Program-made: the position numbers and the translations under genes
Assembly (NCBI RefSeq): GCF_022539505.1
Contig: NC_061508.1
Span: 348,453,484-348,517,483 of the forward strand
Direction: 5' to 3'
Source of the DNA: Lolium rigidum
Taxonomy: Eukaryota > Streptophyta > Magnoliopsida > Poales > Poaceae
DNA length: 64,000 bases
Shown here: in pieces, positions 10,275 through 21,470 of the stretch
Numbering within the stretch: position 1 is the stretch's first letter
Layout of the letters: the number at the start of each line of letters is the position of its first letter
Notes under the pieces: generated by a model
Databases searched by the model: none
Told to the model about the DNA's origin: nothing
The model's input: only the letters and a program-made list of their open reading frames with translations

Positions 10275-11654
10275 TCACTGTAGCACAGCAAGGGATACAT
10301 ACAGCGTAGCCACATGGCCTCTGGAATGCTCCTCTTGCAAGCTACCATCAAGGCTCCAGCGACGCTCCGCAGTCCTCACGAATTCATCCACGACATCTCC
10401 AAAATGTTGAACTAATAATGTTGGCTCAAATAAAGCTCTTAGAAAATTCAAAAACCTGCTTGGGGTGTTGAGAGCAAGATTTGCATCGGCTGTAATCTCA
10501 TGCACACGCATATCCGTGATCCAAAAGGAACCCTCTTCTTGGATTATCTCCCTCAACTCTTCGCTGGAAGCTGAATAATTAGGTATGTAGAAAGAATCAT
10601 ATGCTGCTTTGTCGATCACACCCTGTCAAGCAAACCATAAGATCCGGATGTCACATGCTTGCATTTTTTATTGCAAAAGATAAAATGCTATGCTTGAAAA
10701 AGTAAAGAAAAGTACCTCTAAAACCATGACACTTAGAATCTGAGCTACAATTTCCAAAACGTGAGAGAATTTGGTGGCGATTACATTAGACCGCCCGACG
10801 AGAGATACGATCATTCTGCCTCCTTGGACCAATTCTTCGGCTCTCAGCTCTAGGAAAAGTGTAAAATCTTTCCTGAACTGTTTTGCGTAAGCCTCAAGGA
10901 CAATAGGGAGCCTATCACGCCTGGCATGCTCATCGATGTCATATGCCGGAATCTGGTTCCTCGTTAGATCTTCAGGGGCCTGTAAATTAAAGGCAAGATT
11001 TTTCTTACAGAGTCGATGAGTACTGTAATGGAACGATCCATTGAGCACTACCAAACTCGCACCTTTGAGACCCAATGCAAGCTGTTGGACGAGCAAACAA
11101 GATGCAAGGAGTCAGAAGTGAAGAGTCAGTCGTAAAATGACCAGGCTTTTCACAACCGTGTTGAAATCATTGTCAGGAAGGTCATTGAGGAGCATGCATA
11201 CTTCCGGTGGAGCCTGCTGGAACTAGGGCGTTTGGGCCAGAGGAGCAGCCCAAGTCCGTGACCAGCATCGTACCAGGAGATGAGGTGGTGTTGCTGCTAC
11301 ATAAGTCAACGATGGCCGCTTCTATCAGGGGCTTCATCCTGTTCTGGTGAACGTTCTGTAATCGAGTTCTAATTCTTCAGAAAATCTAGGTTAATCTTTT
11401 AGCTAGATGGCGTGCTTGTTAACTTCCCTAGTTCTTCTTTTGAATCTCAGCAATACAAGCCATGTAACGAGTAAGTTGTTGTTGAAATAGTTTATAGAAG
11501 GCACGTATCAAAGAACAAATCAGTAGGCAATAAAAGATCGAAACAGTATTAGTGGGTTAATCAAAAAAGGAGAAGGCACCTGAGTACTGGAGTTGAGAGC
11601 ATAGCTTGTTTCCCGTTGTCCTTGACTCATATGTAGCATCTGTTTGGAGGCCAT
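10275..11654 (-). pseudogene. SABATH-family carboxyl methyltransferase pseudogene (SAMT/BAMT-like)
   Basis: Intact relatives use S-adenosylmethionine to methylate carboxyl groups of salicylate, benzoate, jasmonate and similar acids. Exon 1 (11654-11580) encodes MASKQMLHMSQGQRETSYA, the family N-terminus, with a GT donor. Exon 2 starts at 11355 after an AG acceptor and has MKPLIEAA and the SAM-binding block DLGCSSGPN (about 11258-11229). It then changes frame before LLNDLPDNDFNTVVKSL, implying a deletion, and a further piece is lost beyond that. Exon 3 (10979-10716, 88 codons, phase 0) begins APEDLTRNQIPAYDIDEHAR. Exon 4 (10622-10275) begins GVIDKAAYDSFYIPNY and ends with LVQHFGDVVDEFVRTAERR. 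Splice sites of exons 3 and 4 are intact. The intron between exons 2 and 3 has shrunk to a 29-nt GT...AG remnant (11008-10980). Exon 2 damage makes a full-length enzyme impossible. Confidence 0.88.
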
Positions 11655-13298
11655 GGCTTTGCTTGTAGCAGGGCCAAACTCCAGATCTCGAATCTACAGC
11701 AACAAGATTAGGGTGCCAATGCTGACAACGTGCTGGAAGGTCAATGCTTCTTTTTCTATGATCAACGCGATGCCTTTTCTAGGCTTCTGGCATGCTTCCT
11801 TGTTTTAAATCTTAAGACCAGCACATGGACAGGCAGCAAGGTTGGTCAAACCCATATCAGGATATGGTACTAACACCCTGTCACTTGCAGGGTAATATTT
11901 GTTTAGGACTAGCAGACTTGTTATTTATAACTGGTTGAATTGTTCAACATGGCTTCCGACTTTTAAAAAACAAGCATGAAATATATTTCAAAGCAGCACC
12001 CACGTATTTTTTTAGTTATTTACAGTGACCATACACTAGATTTTACTGGTGGACACAATCACACACAAGCAACAGCTAGTTCATATGGATCAAGGCTCGA
12101 GCAGCCAAATATTAAACTAGGAATCTACGTTCAAATAATGCATCAGAAGGGAAAATGGTAAAATATCATTGAAAAACTTAAGAGCTTTATGACGCATGAA
12201 CTTAAGAGGAAATGTCGTGCTGGCAGTGGAGCTTCTGGCTGGTAATTGACAACAACGGCAAAGTTTGGTGAAACGTATATCAGTATAGCATACTAATAAG
12301 CTGTTATTTTGATCTGGTCAACATGGTTCCCAACTGAAAAAAGACATACAAGATATGTAGATCAGCAGAGACACAACTCTTTGTTTTTGAGATTTATACA
12401 CTTGAATTTTTTTAGTGCTTATGCTGTTATACAATGCTTCAAGTGGACAACTAGTGCCATACACACAAGAACTGAGCAACCAAATAATGATCCAGGAGGC
12501 GGCCTTCAAAATAATAATGCATCAGAAGGGAAATACAATTACAAAACATCATGAAAAAACTTCATGATATTCTTGGAAAAATGCCTATGAACATATTTGG
12601 TCGACCAACTTGCGTGCAGCGCCCAAGCAGTCCAGCATTGCCGCCTTCCCTCCAACCTCGCATCATCTACCAGGGCAGCGAGTCAACACGAAGGTTATTG
12701 TGCGTGTAGGAGAGCTACCTGAGGGTGCCACCCCATTGCCACCACCCGCCAGAGTGCTCCCACCAGTTAATATGTGATCGAGGATATGGGCATCAGAGAA
12801 TCACCGATGGGATGGCCACTAAACAGTAAAACAACAACATTTTGACATGACACTTCCGAGCTAGTTCGTGCACATGGATACCGATCAGAGACAACGAGAC
12901 AAAACAAAAAAAAACATAATGTAGCTGCGTCGCCAGTGCCACAATACAGAGGGCTGCGTCAGTGACTCGCGTGGTCGTGGCGGAGCGAACAAGTTATATT
13001 CTTTTATGGATGCAGCTTATCTGTAAAATCATGAAGCAAGGCCAACGATACAGATACATACAGGCAACCACGTCAATACACTTTATCCTGTGCAAAGGGT
13101 CAACGCTATGCAGGGAGGAAAATTGGAGGAAAAAAGGGGAAACCAGTTTACTCCTAGTGTTTCATGTGTCGGCCAATGAAGGGGAATTGTTAGACAACAT
13201 AAACAAAGTTTCTCTGATAATCTCCAAGGATGATCATGATTCTCTACTCATACAAGTTTCTCTGTTATCCAAAAGATGGTCCCATAAAAATGCAGTTA
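11655..13298. repeat. AT-rich region with an imperfect tandem duplication
   Basis: Bases about 11880-12180 and 12240-12560 are diverged copies of one unit; both contain GTTCAACATGG / GTCAACATGG and the 18-mer AATGCATCAGAAGGGAAA. Bases 12600-12800 are less AT-rich and give no recognisable product on either strand. A plus-strand frame at 12962-13354 has no domain, and its composition suggests chance. The region begins just upstream (in minus orientation) of the methyltransferase pseudogene. Confidence 0.5.
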
Positions 13299-13636
13299 AT
13301 TTTTTTAATAATACTTTTTTCCCCATTAATTCTACAAATAATACTCGATTTTAATTTCTTTTAAATAATACATGGGTTAGGGGAACCCAATTAGTACTAA
13401 TCGGGTTAGATTAGTACTAGTCGGGTAGAGGAACCCGACTACCCCTAGGCTGCATGTGCATGCATGCATGTGCTTAATGCTAATCGGGTTAATGTTCCCC
13501 GATTAGCACTCGGGTGCAGGGAACCCGATTAGTACTAATCGGGGAACACTAACCCAACGGTGTATTATTTTTGAAAAAGTTCAAAATCGAGTATTATTTA
13601 TAAAATTAACGAAAATAATAATATTATTAAAAAAAT
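13299..13636. mobile_element. palindromic MITE with long terminal inverted repeats
   Basis: The left end ATTTTTTTAATAATAC is answered by its inverse at the right end (GTATTATT... and ATTATTAAAAAAAT). The inverted repeats extend about 90 bp, including AATAATACTCGATTTT and its inverse. The centre is full of short inverted motifs based on AATCGGGTT and CCCGATTAG. There is no coding potential. The superfamily is unresolved: the flanks show no clear target duplication. Confidence 0.7.
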
Positions 13637-13949
13637 CGCCTTTAACAGCAGCTTCATGTTTGGTTGATGCACAAACAAAAGTGGCCAACACAAGAGCCAT
13701 AAAACAATATAAGGTACAGTTTGCAACAACTCAGCTAGACAACATAAACAAAGTTTGGCGCTTCAGAACTATGTTCCAGGCATGGGCCATTATTTTGTTA
13801 CTTTCCCAAATATTTTACTAATGCATGATGCAAAAAGAAAAAGGATGATGACAGTATACTTCTGTAGACAGAAATCATACAAGACAAAAGATCCATAAGA
13901 TAACAACCATAACAAACGGGAAAAGCTTCAAAAGTAACAAAAGAAAATA

Positions 13950-14557
13950 CTCCCTCCGGTCCGAAAAAACTGTCGGAGACACTGTATAATTTCATTTTGC
14001 AGTAAACCCCTTCCAAAAGAAGATAATTTCGTCCTCTTTTCTGCTGTGTTCGTCACGAAGAGCCTGTGAGGCTCGATTTGGCTGCCGGTGCTACGGGCTC
14101 TCCCACGCATAGCGGGGCCCATCCTGGTCAACGCCGGCGCCGCCCTGCGCCCCCGCCTCGCCTCCGCCCTGCGCCCTGCGCCCCCATCTCTCCTCTGCTG
14201 GAGCTCACCCCCCACTGCGCTGACCTCCGCGTCTGCCCACCACCACACGCTGGCGCCACCCAGGCCGCTCGCTCCCCCCACCCCCGGCCCAAGCCTCCCT
14301 AAGGGGGTGAGAACCCTGATCCATGGCGCTCGAGCGCCTGTAAGACGCCACTGCCTGCTGAGGCAACGCGCGACCAACGGCGACTTCAAGATCTGAGAAG
14401 GGGGTCGGGGGTGTTGGGGTTCGCGGCACATCGACGAGGCGGGCGAGGAGTTCTCCCGTTTGGTTCACTGCGTGGGGAGTGCGGGTTGAGGAAATAAAAA
14501 GCTTCAGGGTGTATTTGCAAAATCGTCTTTCCGACGCTTTTTTCGGATCGGAGGGAG
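13950..14557. mobile_element. Stowaway-like element, 608 bp, carrying a GC-rich interior
   Basis: The ends are CTCCCTCCGGTCCGAAAAAA and the inverse of CTCCCTCCGATCCGAAAAAA. TA flanks both sides (13948-13949 and 14558-14559). The paralogous copy near 30325 lacks the element and keeps a single TA, confirming a real insertion. Stowaway MITEs are usually under 400 bp and AT-rich; here about 330 bp (14065-14395) is strongly GC-rich and looks like acquired host sequence. I could not identify the cargo. Confidence 0.8.
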
Positions 14558-15479
14558 TAAAAACAAGGGATGTCACAGTTCAATGGTTTATATCAACGCA
14601 ATCCATAAAATAATGATTACTGGTTACAGGCAGCAACACGCAGTACTACCCAGCTCACTATTTACATGCACAACCCGGTAGCACCAACCTTTGCAGCATG
14701 TACTGATAACGTGCTGAGACTAAACCTTCACTGTGGAAACTAAATTAGCATGAATCTGGTGATATTTACTTGGAGATGCTAAAATATCTTGCACGGGATG
14801 CATCCTCAGACATGCAATTTACTCTTTATATTACTAAGGACTAGGGAACAAAACTTTGGAGATGCTAAAATATCCTAAAGCAGATTAAACAGGTCCGACA
14901 TACTACTAGAGAGATTACCAAGGGACCAAAAGATATCTTCCAGAGACAGCAACACTAGTGCTGGTTCCCAGAATCTGGCTAAAAGTTTACAGTTCAATCA
15001 AATAAGTGTACCATAAACCACAACAATTATAAAGCAACACAATTTTATTATGGAGACATTAATGCACCGTTTACAACCAGGTCAATACATAAGGTGACTT
15101 TCATAACCCATGAATTCAGCCAATCATTTTTTGGTTCAGGACTGGAGCTGCACAGTTAATCTACTACTTTTGCATCACCTCATCAAGTTCACAAAAAAAC
15201 GAGCATACCCAAAATGAACTGGACTAGTCAAGATTACACGGACAAGCAATGAGTCAGCCTTTATGTGAATATCAGATTATTTTTGTACGCTTTCATGCAA
15301 AATCAAGCAGGCTATCCATCCGATCAGACCAGCCATTGAGCTTGTCACCAGATTGACCACACAAATTACAGCAACACAAAAACTTAGCTTATGACTTGAA
15401 TAGGCTTCTGTAGAGAAGAAAGTACATATAAATGTCATTCCTTTACTAGAATGCCAAGGTATAGGAGAAATGCATATGA

Positions 15480-15852
15480 GCTCTCGGGTGCTACACGCCC
15501 CCATACTTGGACAAAAAATTAAAAAAAAGGTTAAACAAATTCAAACTTTTTTTGAAATCAAAGATGATTTGGTAGTGTACTTGTATAAAAATATTTCCCT
15601 AGGGAATTACTTTCTATGTATCCTGGGTGAAAAAACAAACTCGAAACGCACCATGACTAGGTACTATTCAACTTTATATTCGTCATAATTTTGTTCTTTT
15701 GCCCTGAAGACCAAGGTAATAATTTATTTTCCAAACATTTTTTTACAAGTACAAACTTGATCATCCTCGGTTTCCAGGAAGATTCAATTTTGTTTGGCTT
15801 TTTTAATTTACTACAATTTTTGGGGTGTATGGGTGTGTAGCACCCGAGAGCC
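15480..15852. mobile_element. MITE with GCTCTCGGGTGCTACAC ends
   Basis: The left end GCTCTCGGGTGCTACAC and the right end GTGTAGCACCCGAGAGC are perfect inverses over 17 bp, with weaker pairing further in. The interior is AT-rich and non-coding. A related element lies at about 46924-47288 (ends CTCCCGGGTGCGTATGCTCC). Flanking paralogous sequence at about 22130 lacks it. Confidence 0.75.
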
Positions 15853-16682
15853 AAAAGTCCGCGTTACAAGGTATAGTTGCTATAACAAGATAGACCATCA
15901 TCAGGTCTTACCAGAACTAGAGCATTTCTTCGTGCATGTGTGCAAGCACAAAGAATAGTGTGCTGGGGGACAAAGCAATTGCAAGATGGAATCAAAGAAA
16001 GTGCTACAAATTATATTTCACAATTTGTATAGCAAAAAAAAAGGTGGGAACAAAATTCAGAAAACATAGAATTAATGAATGAGAGACCAATTGGAGAATA
16101 TTCTTTGGATGATGCAACAACAAATGAAAGCAAGCATAATACCACAATTTATGCAATGAAGGTATCAAAGAAAAGAAAAACCTTGTGAATACAGCTAACC
16201 AGCTAGAAATATTGGTGCACAAATAAGCAATGCCTTCAAATACAAATGATTAAAGAAATTGTGTAGCACAATATTGTTATAGACCAGTAAAAATTGCATG
16301 AGTGGGCTCAGATTCACCTTTGCTCGATCATATAACCTAACCTCATCATCTCTTATCACAGGATGAACCCGTTTTTACTGTGGAGCCTGCCAAGGTTATC
16401 ACTCAACAGGAATGACGTCCAAGGACAGAACCAGAAGTTCGCAGGATCAAAAAGGATAATAGAGATGAGGGAGGATCCAACTTGATACCCACAGGTGACT
16501 CGATTGCTCAAAGGCACACTTATTTCAGCCTAAGTCAATCATCATCACCCTCAAGCTTGACCACCATAATAAAAAGGATGCACGACAATGTAATTCGAGC
16601 TCCATGCATTTTTAAAATCCTGCGAATCAAAGAAGTCCTGAACACAGATACAGAACCAAAACCATAATATAAAATGTTAGTC

Positions 16683-16730
16683 AGAGAGAGAGAGAGAGAG
16701 AGAGAGCAGCAGCAGCAGCAGCAACAACAA
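16683..16730. repeat. microsatellite: (GA)n followed by (CAG)n and (CAA)n
   Basis: A run of about twelve GA units is followed by CAG and CAA triplets at the edge of a T block. Equivalent GA or CAG/CAA tracts precede the T blocks at about 23638, 26278, 31707 and 32087, so the microsatellite is part of the duplicated unit. Confidence 0.9.
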
Positions 16731-17749
16731 CTGGACGCCAGCCAAAGGGCAAACGCTACCTGCCAACGCCACAGCAGCTGCCTGAACTCGACCTTCATGC
16801 CGGTGGCCTGGCATTGCAGCGCGGACAGGAGGGCTGGCCCCGTGAGGCAGAGGACTGACAGCTCAGAGGCACGGGTCAGCACCGGATACCCACAGGTGCC
16901 TCGATTGCTCAAAAGAACGCTTATTCAGCCACATTCAATCATCATTACCCTCACGCTTGACCACCCTAATCAAGAAGGCATGCCAATGTAATCCTGCAAA
17001 AATATTCTGCCTTTAAAATCCTGCGTTTCAAAGAGGCGCCAAATACAAATACAGAACTAAAACAACATGCACATTGTGATTGCGACCAGTATAACTGCAT
17101 TTGAGCTGGGCTCAGATTCGCCTTTGCTCAATCATGAAACCTACCCCTGGATTTGATTGCCGGGTCCTTCTCCACCCCCTGACGGTTCCAGCGCCCAACT
17201 GACCGGTGGAGGCGACACCCTTAGAGGAGGGATCTGGAACCAATGATGATGACGATGACAGTGGGTCAATTGTTGGTTCAAGCTCCGCCACCGATGTGAA
17301 ACTGGTGATTCCCAGCGTACTGAAGCGAAATTCTGGACAAAACAGCCATCGATCACCACCGAGTCTCCATGATTCCAAAGAGACTCCAAAGGGTTCCAAA
17401 GGGTGTGACACATTGCTGGGTCCATCCCTACTGTTCCCAGTGCCCAAGTGCTCATGGGAGGTGGTGACCAGCCAAATCCATAGTCTGCCCCAGAGTTTGA
17501 CAAACACACAAGCAAACACACGAACCCACAGCGAGCAAGATGGCTAGATAGGTCAGAGTACCAAATCGAAACATGCCAGAAACCGAGGTTTCACTCACTA
17601 GCCAGGCCAGTACAGCCTACCCTGTTGCTAATAGCTGACAGAAGATTCATGGCCAATAGATAATAACAGCCACATACCACAAATCAACAGAACGCAAGAT
17701 ACTACGAAAGAAAAAAAGCAAATAGCCTAGTTTCCCCTAAAAAAACAAG

Positions 17750-18655
17750 TATATGTGGAACTGGATTCGTAAAATCCATGGGCCTTGGACCTGAAAGAAG
17801 TTGGACAAAACTGGACTGGGCTTCATTGGACGCGGACATAAACTGGAGCCGAGGTCCAAAAATAGTGGATGGATATGGATAACGAAGCTGGATAGTCCCG
17901 TATCCATCGGAGCCTGCTCTCTACCGATCTGCTCCGCGTTTTTTTTCTAGAACGAATCTGCTCTGTGTCTGTGTCCCCAAATCCCTATCCCTGCGCCACC
18001 TCCGTCTCCGGCAAGCCCCTCCACCGCCGCCGTCTACTCCTCCCCTTCGCCCCAGCCCCTGCACCCGCATCAGATCAGCGCCGTCGCCCTCTCTCCCTAC
18101 CCCATGCGGCCACCCCATTCCCGCAGCTCGTCGGCGGCCGGCCGACTCGGCGTCGATGGCAGCCGCCACCTCCTCAAGACCTCTCTACCGTCGCCAAAAA
18201 AAGCAGGAACACACTGCCCGCTAGACGTCGGGGGAGGAGCCCGGAGCAGAGCCGTAGCTCGCCTGCCCGTGATGCGGCGGCACCCCCCATCCCCATGGCC
18301 GTGACCGTGCTGCGTCGGCGTCGTGCCATCCCCATCGACCATCATCATAATTGGCCAACAATTGATCGATCAGGTGTGGATCTGAAGACTAAACTACTGC
18401 GAGCAATGCAGAGCAGAGCTAGCGAGGTCCTCTGGTACTCCGTTGTGGTGGTGGCGGCTGCGTGTGTAAGCAGCGTCTCTGCAAGGATTAAGGTCCATGT
18501 GGACCTTGGATATCCAATTTTAGAATCGCTTTGGACTGGATGGATTTGGACGTTGGGATGGGAAGCGTGGACTGGACATGGGCGAGAGCATGTATAAGTG
18601 GATATCTGTTGGACATTTCTGTTTTGGATTTGGACACTGATCCAGTTCCAGGTTG
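17750..18655. mobile_element. Mutator-like non-autonomous element, possible Pack-MULE, 906 bp
   Basis: The insert is bounded by the 9-bp direct repeat AAAAACAAG (17741-17749 and 18656-18664), the length typical of Mutator-like elements. Its ends share an inverted motif (TGGAACTGGAT on the left and its inverse ATCCAGTTCCA on the right), followed by AAATCC-like sequence. The paralog at 36803-36840 is the empty site: CCCCTAAAAAAGCAGCATAC without the insert. The interior 17930-18350 is GC-rich, resembling a captured 5' exon or promoter fragment, but no protein family is recognisable. No transposase is encoded. Confidence 0.78.
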
Positions 18656-18664
18656 AAAAACAAG

Positions 18665-21246
18665 ATACACTAGAAAAAGGTTAAAAGAGCACAAAAAATG
18701 AGGTTCAGAAAAAACAAAGAAAATCAGTTACATTCACCAAGTCTGTTGCTCTCCTGGTAGGTGCAGTTGTGAAACATGCAGACCACCCAAGCGTTTGTGC
18801 AGGAAACTCGAATCTTGAACATGAACGAAAACAAACAATAAAGCTTGGCAATAACAACGATGAGGAGAATAGCTGTGCAGGGTTCAAGGGATTTCTCATC
18901 AACCAGTTCACTCAAGCATATCACAGAAGTAATGTAAATAATAGCACTACATCAGATGAGCATAAAAAATGTGAGATTCACAGAAGTAAGTTACTAACAA
19001 ATTCAAAAGAAGCTAATAGAAATCATAAAAACCTACAAGGCAGCCACAAAATGCCAAAAGGAGAAATCATATTTATTATCAGAGGCTCAGTGTTGGCTCA
19101 TCTATCATAAGACAAGTTGCGCTCTACGCACAAGCAAATCAAAAGAGGTGAGCTGTTGATATCCACCTTGTATCCGATCCGTTTACACAAAGATGTGACA
19201 TTTTCAGCATTCAAATGGTTGCTGGGAAAGCAAACCGTCCCAATCTGCACGCTTCCAACTAGTCACATCAAAACCCTAACCCCAAACCATACCCATGAAA
19301 TCAAGCATTGCTATCTGTTCTTAGTATTCTGTATGAACCTCTGAATGAGCCAAATTCATCATCGCCAACTTAGCACAAAACAACAAGTAAAAGGAGTAAC
19401 AGAGAAACCGGCACAGAAAATGTAGAGAATGTGAAAAGAGAGCTGACATGATTACGAATGATGCGAATAGGGCAGCTATGATCTGGCATCGTCTAAACCC
19501 GTGAAACGCACGGCAAACCACACCCATCCATCACCCGCCATGGCAGCTGCAAAGAACCTAGACCTACCGGACAATGTGAGTTAGCACAGCATGAAGGGTG
19601 GAATTAGAAGCAACAGCAAGAATGGAATTAGGAATCCCAAGGCCTTGTATGGAAGCAAGCAAGGTAACCAATGACCATAAATTGTCAGAATAAAGAATGT
19701 GGGCAGCAAAAGAATGCGAGACATGCTTTTGGCTCAATAATCATACCAGGCACCGGGACTCTAGAAGTATGTCAAAGTACAGTACTATTATCATTTTCCA
19801 GCATACAAATAGTTTACTTGGAGTACATCAGAGAACATCTATGTAGAGCCAAGATAGATACTTTACTACTATAGATTACAGCATGCAACCAACACCAAAG
19901 GATAGCATTTGGAATTCAACCTTTTGAATGCGCCTCTGAATGAGCTAAACTCATGATTGACACAAATGATAAAAGCTCGAAAAGAATTAAAAAGAAGTGG
20001 TAAAACAAATTACTCCCTCACATATTAGTTGACTAATATGGAACGGAGGGAATAGAACAAGTCAAAATGTTACACTTCCTTGCGAAAGAAAAAATGCACT
20101 TCAGCTCAAGCAGATAAAATGCAAAAGAAAAAAAATGAAAAGGGCATAGTTTCAAATAAAGGTGGACATAAAAATAGTGACATATACAGATGGCTCAGAT
20201 ACACTCCCATAGATAAGCTTAACTTGATATAAACACCATTTATCTCCTCTCTGTCACTCCACACTGTAAATTGGAATGTCATCCAATATCTATATAAGTA
20301 CTCCCTCCGTCCAAAATAAATTGGAGTAGCTGCTAAGCTGGTTACTTGCTTCGGAACAAGCCCTCCTAGTTTAGAAGCAAACTGAATAAAAGCAAGTTAC
20401 CAATTTACATGGTGTTCAAAGCTCAGCAAGGGCAGCTAAATCATCACAGCCATTCAGAAAGGATAGAAGCGACCCAGAAATCTGATCTTGCACAACATGA
20501 CCTTTCGGTCAGAATCAATAAAAGATCACAGGAGAGTAGAAAGGACTGAGCAAATAAAGGGTCAAACAGAAGCATCAAATTATCGAATTCAAATAGCAAA
20601 GGATGCAACATTAGTGTAGCAACTTACAGAATACCAAGGAACCAAACTTCGTTGATAGCCTCCACCAGCAGCAACATTATTAAAACACGGAAAGAAAAAC
20701 GGAAAGATCAAATAGCAAAACAACATGATCTGCCTGCACTTTACCTGAAATGTAAAGCACCAAAAAAATTGACAAGGTAACCAAATAGTGCCCAAAAGCA
20801 AAGAGGAACCTGAAGGTTGCAGAACATCAGGAAACAGCAATATTGGTTATACCCTATCCTACTAGGCAATTGAATACATACAGAACTCAATATAATTGTT
20901 AGCAGAAAGGAAAACCATTTACTATATACTCTAGCAGAAGTGAGAAGCACACAAACTATCAAAAATATCACTCATACTTACTCCAGTAGGACCAGATTTG
21001 TGATCAGAACAAATGTTATTCAGGTAGAGAAAATTCTAAGGACGAAGGAATTATTTTGATATAGAGAAAGTTTACTGAACATTAAACGTTTGTTAAGCAG
21101 CACAACATACATAAGGCGAGAAAACAGTAATCATTCAGATCAATATTTTAGCAAAATAACCTCATTGACAACAAGAGGAAAAGCTGCAATGGTCATCAAA
21201 CAAAATCATGAGTGCAAGTGTTAACCAGGCATTTCAATATTTTCCC
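18665..21246. repeat. array 'P' region, copy 1
   Basis: AT-rich sequence matching 28300-30030 and 36820-39030. Shared landmarks include CACCCAAGCGTTTGTGCAGG (18786), AATGAGCCAAATTCATCATCGCC (19344) and CCAATGACCATAAATTGTCA (19669). It has no open frame longer than about 110 codons and none with a known domain. In the inferred minus orientation it lies between the head of one unit and the body of the next. Bases 20740-20830 match the tandem pair at 28470 and 28630. Confidence 0.65.
20014..20052. mobile_element. very short Stowaway-like remnant (about 40 bp)
   Basis: CTCCCTCACATATTAG pairs with CTAATATGGAACGGAGGGA and is flanked by TA. The paralog at about 38455-38470 (AGAACAAATTGTTAAATAGAAC) lacks it. 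It is an internally deleted MITE in which almost only the two ends remain. Confidence 0.65.
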
Positions 21247-21470
21247 GGTTCACCCCTGGAGTTTTGACCAGGGGAGAATAGGCCTCGCTTAGCAGGAACC
21301 AAAGGCTAAACGGACCCAGGCTCATCTCCGAGCCCGATCCTTTACGGTTGGGCCATGGAAATTCCCATACCAACCTTGTAGCACTACCAGGCGGATACCC
21401 CTTTCGGGCGTTCTCGCAACTGGCATTCAGGGGACTTGTGCCTCCTTCACGAGGTGCTGGTTCCCAGAAT
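21247..21470. other. compact hairpin-rich GC island of unknown nature
   Basis: In an AT-rich setting this segment of about 220 bp is GC-rich and contains serial inverted repeats. These are CCCCTGG/CCAGGGG (21253-21274), TTAGC/GCTAA (about 21289-21309), GGCTC/GAGCC (21319-21334), GGTTGG/CCAACC enclosing ATGG/CCAT (21346-21375) and CCTC/GAGG (21441-21454). Other copies of the array lack it. Its right end recurs at bases 8-40 of the window. It could be a SINE, a fragment of a structured RNA gene, or an organellar insert. I could not match it to tRNA, rRNA, 7SL, RNase P or a hammerhead consensus. Confidence 0.45.

Larger units (their letters stand above)
13637..17740. repeat. array copy I (body, L, T and M blocks; head deleted)
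   Basis: This is the leftmost copy of the array unit. The body (13640-16230) matches 30040-30560 and 21480-22500, for example the run from TTCATGTTTGGTTGATGCAC at 13654. An L block (16235-16680), T block (16740-16880), partial second L (16880-17110) and M block (17200-17540) follow. The M block reads DDDDDSGSIVGSSSATDV on the plus strand. The GC-rich head seen in copies II-IV is missing: sequence from the M side jumps directly into the upstream region at about 17600 (GTTTCACTCACTAG), the same junction as at 36695. The body is interrupted by MITEs at 13950 and 15480. No recognisable gene product. Confidence 0.7.

Noticed and set aside
10980..11008. 29-nt GT...AG intron in the methyltransferase pseudogene taken as a functional mini-intron
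   Set aside because: Plant introns this short are not expected to splice, and the exon before it is already disrupted.
12962..13354. 130-codon plus-strand frame
   Set aside because: No domain or signal peptide, AT-rich composition, and its end overlaps the palindromic MITE.
18000..18600. 200-codon plus-strand frame in the MULE interior
   Set aside because: It is Pro/Arg-rich without any domain, and overlapping frames on both strands are equally open because of GC content.
21247..21470. Hammerhead ribozyme in the hairpin island
   Set aside because: GATGAG and CGAAAG are present on the minus strand, but the full CUGAUGA core and the required order of stems are missing.
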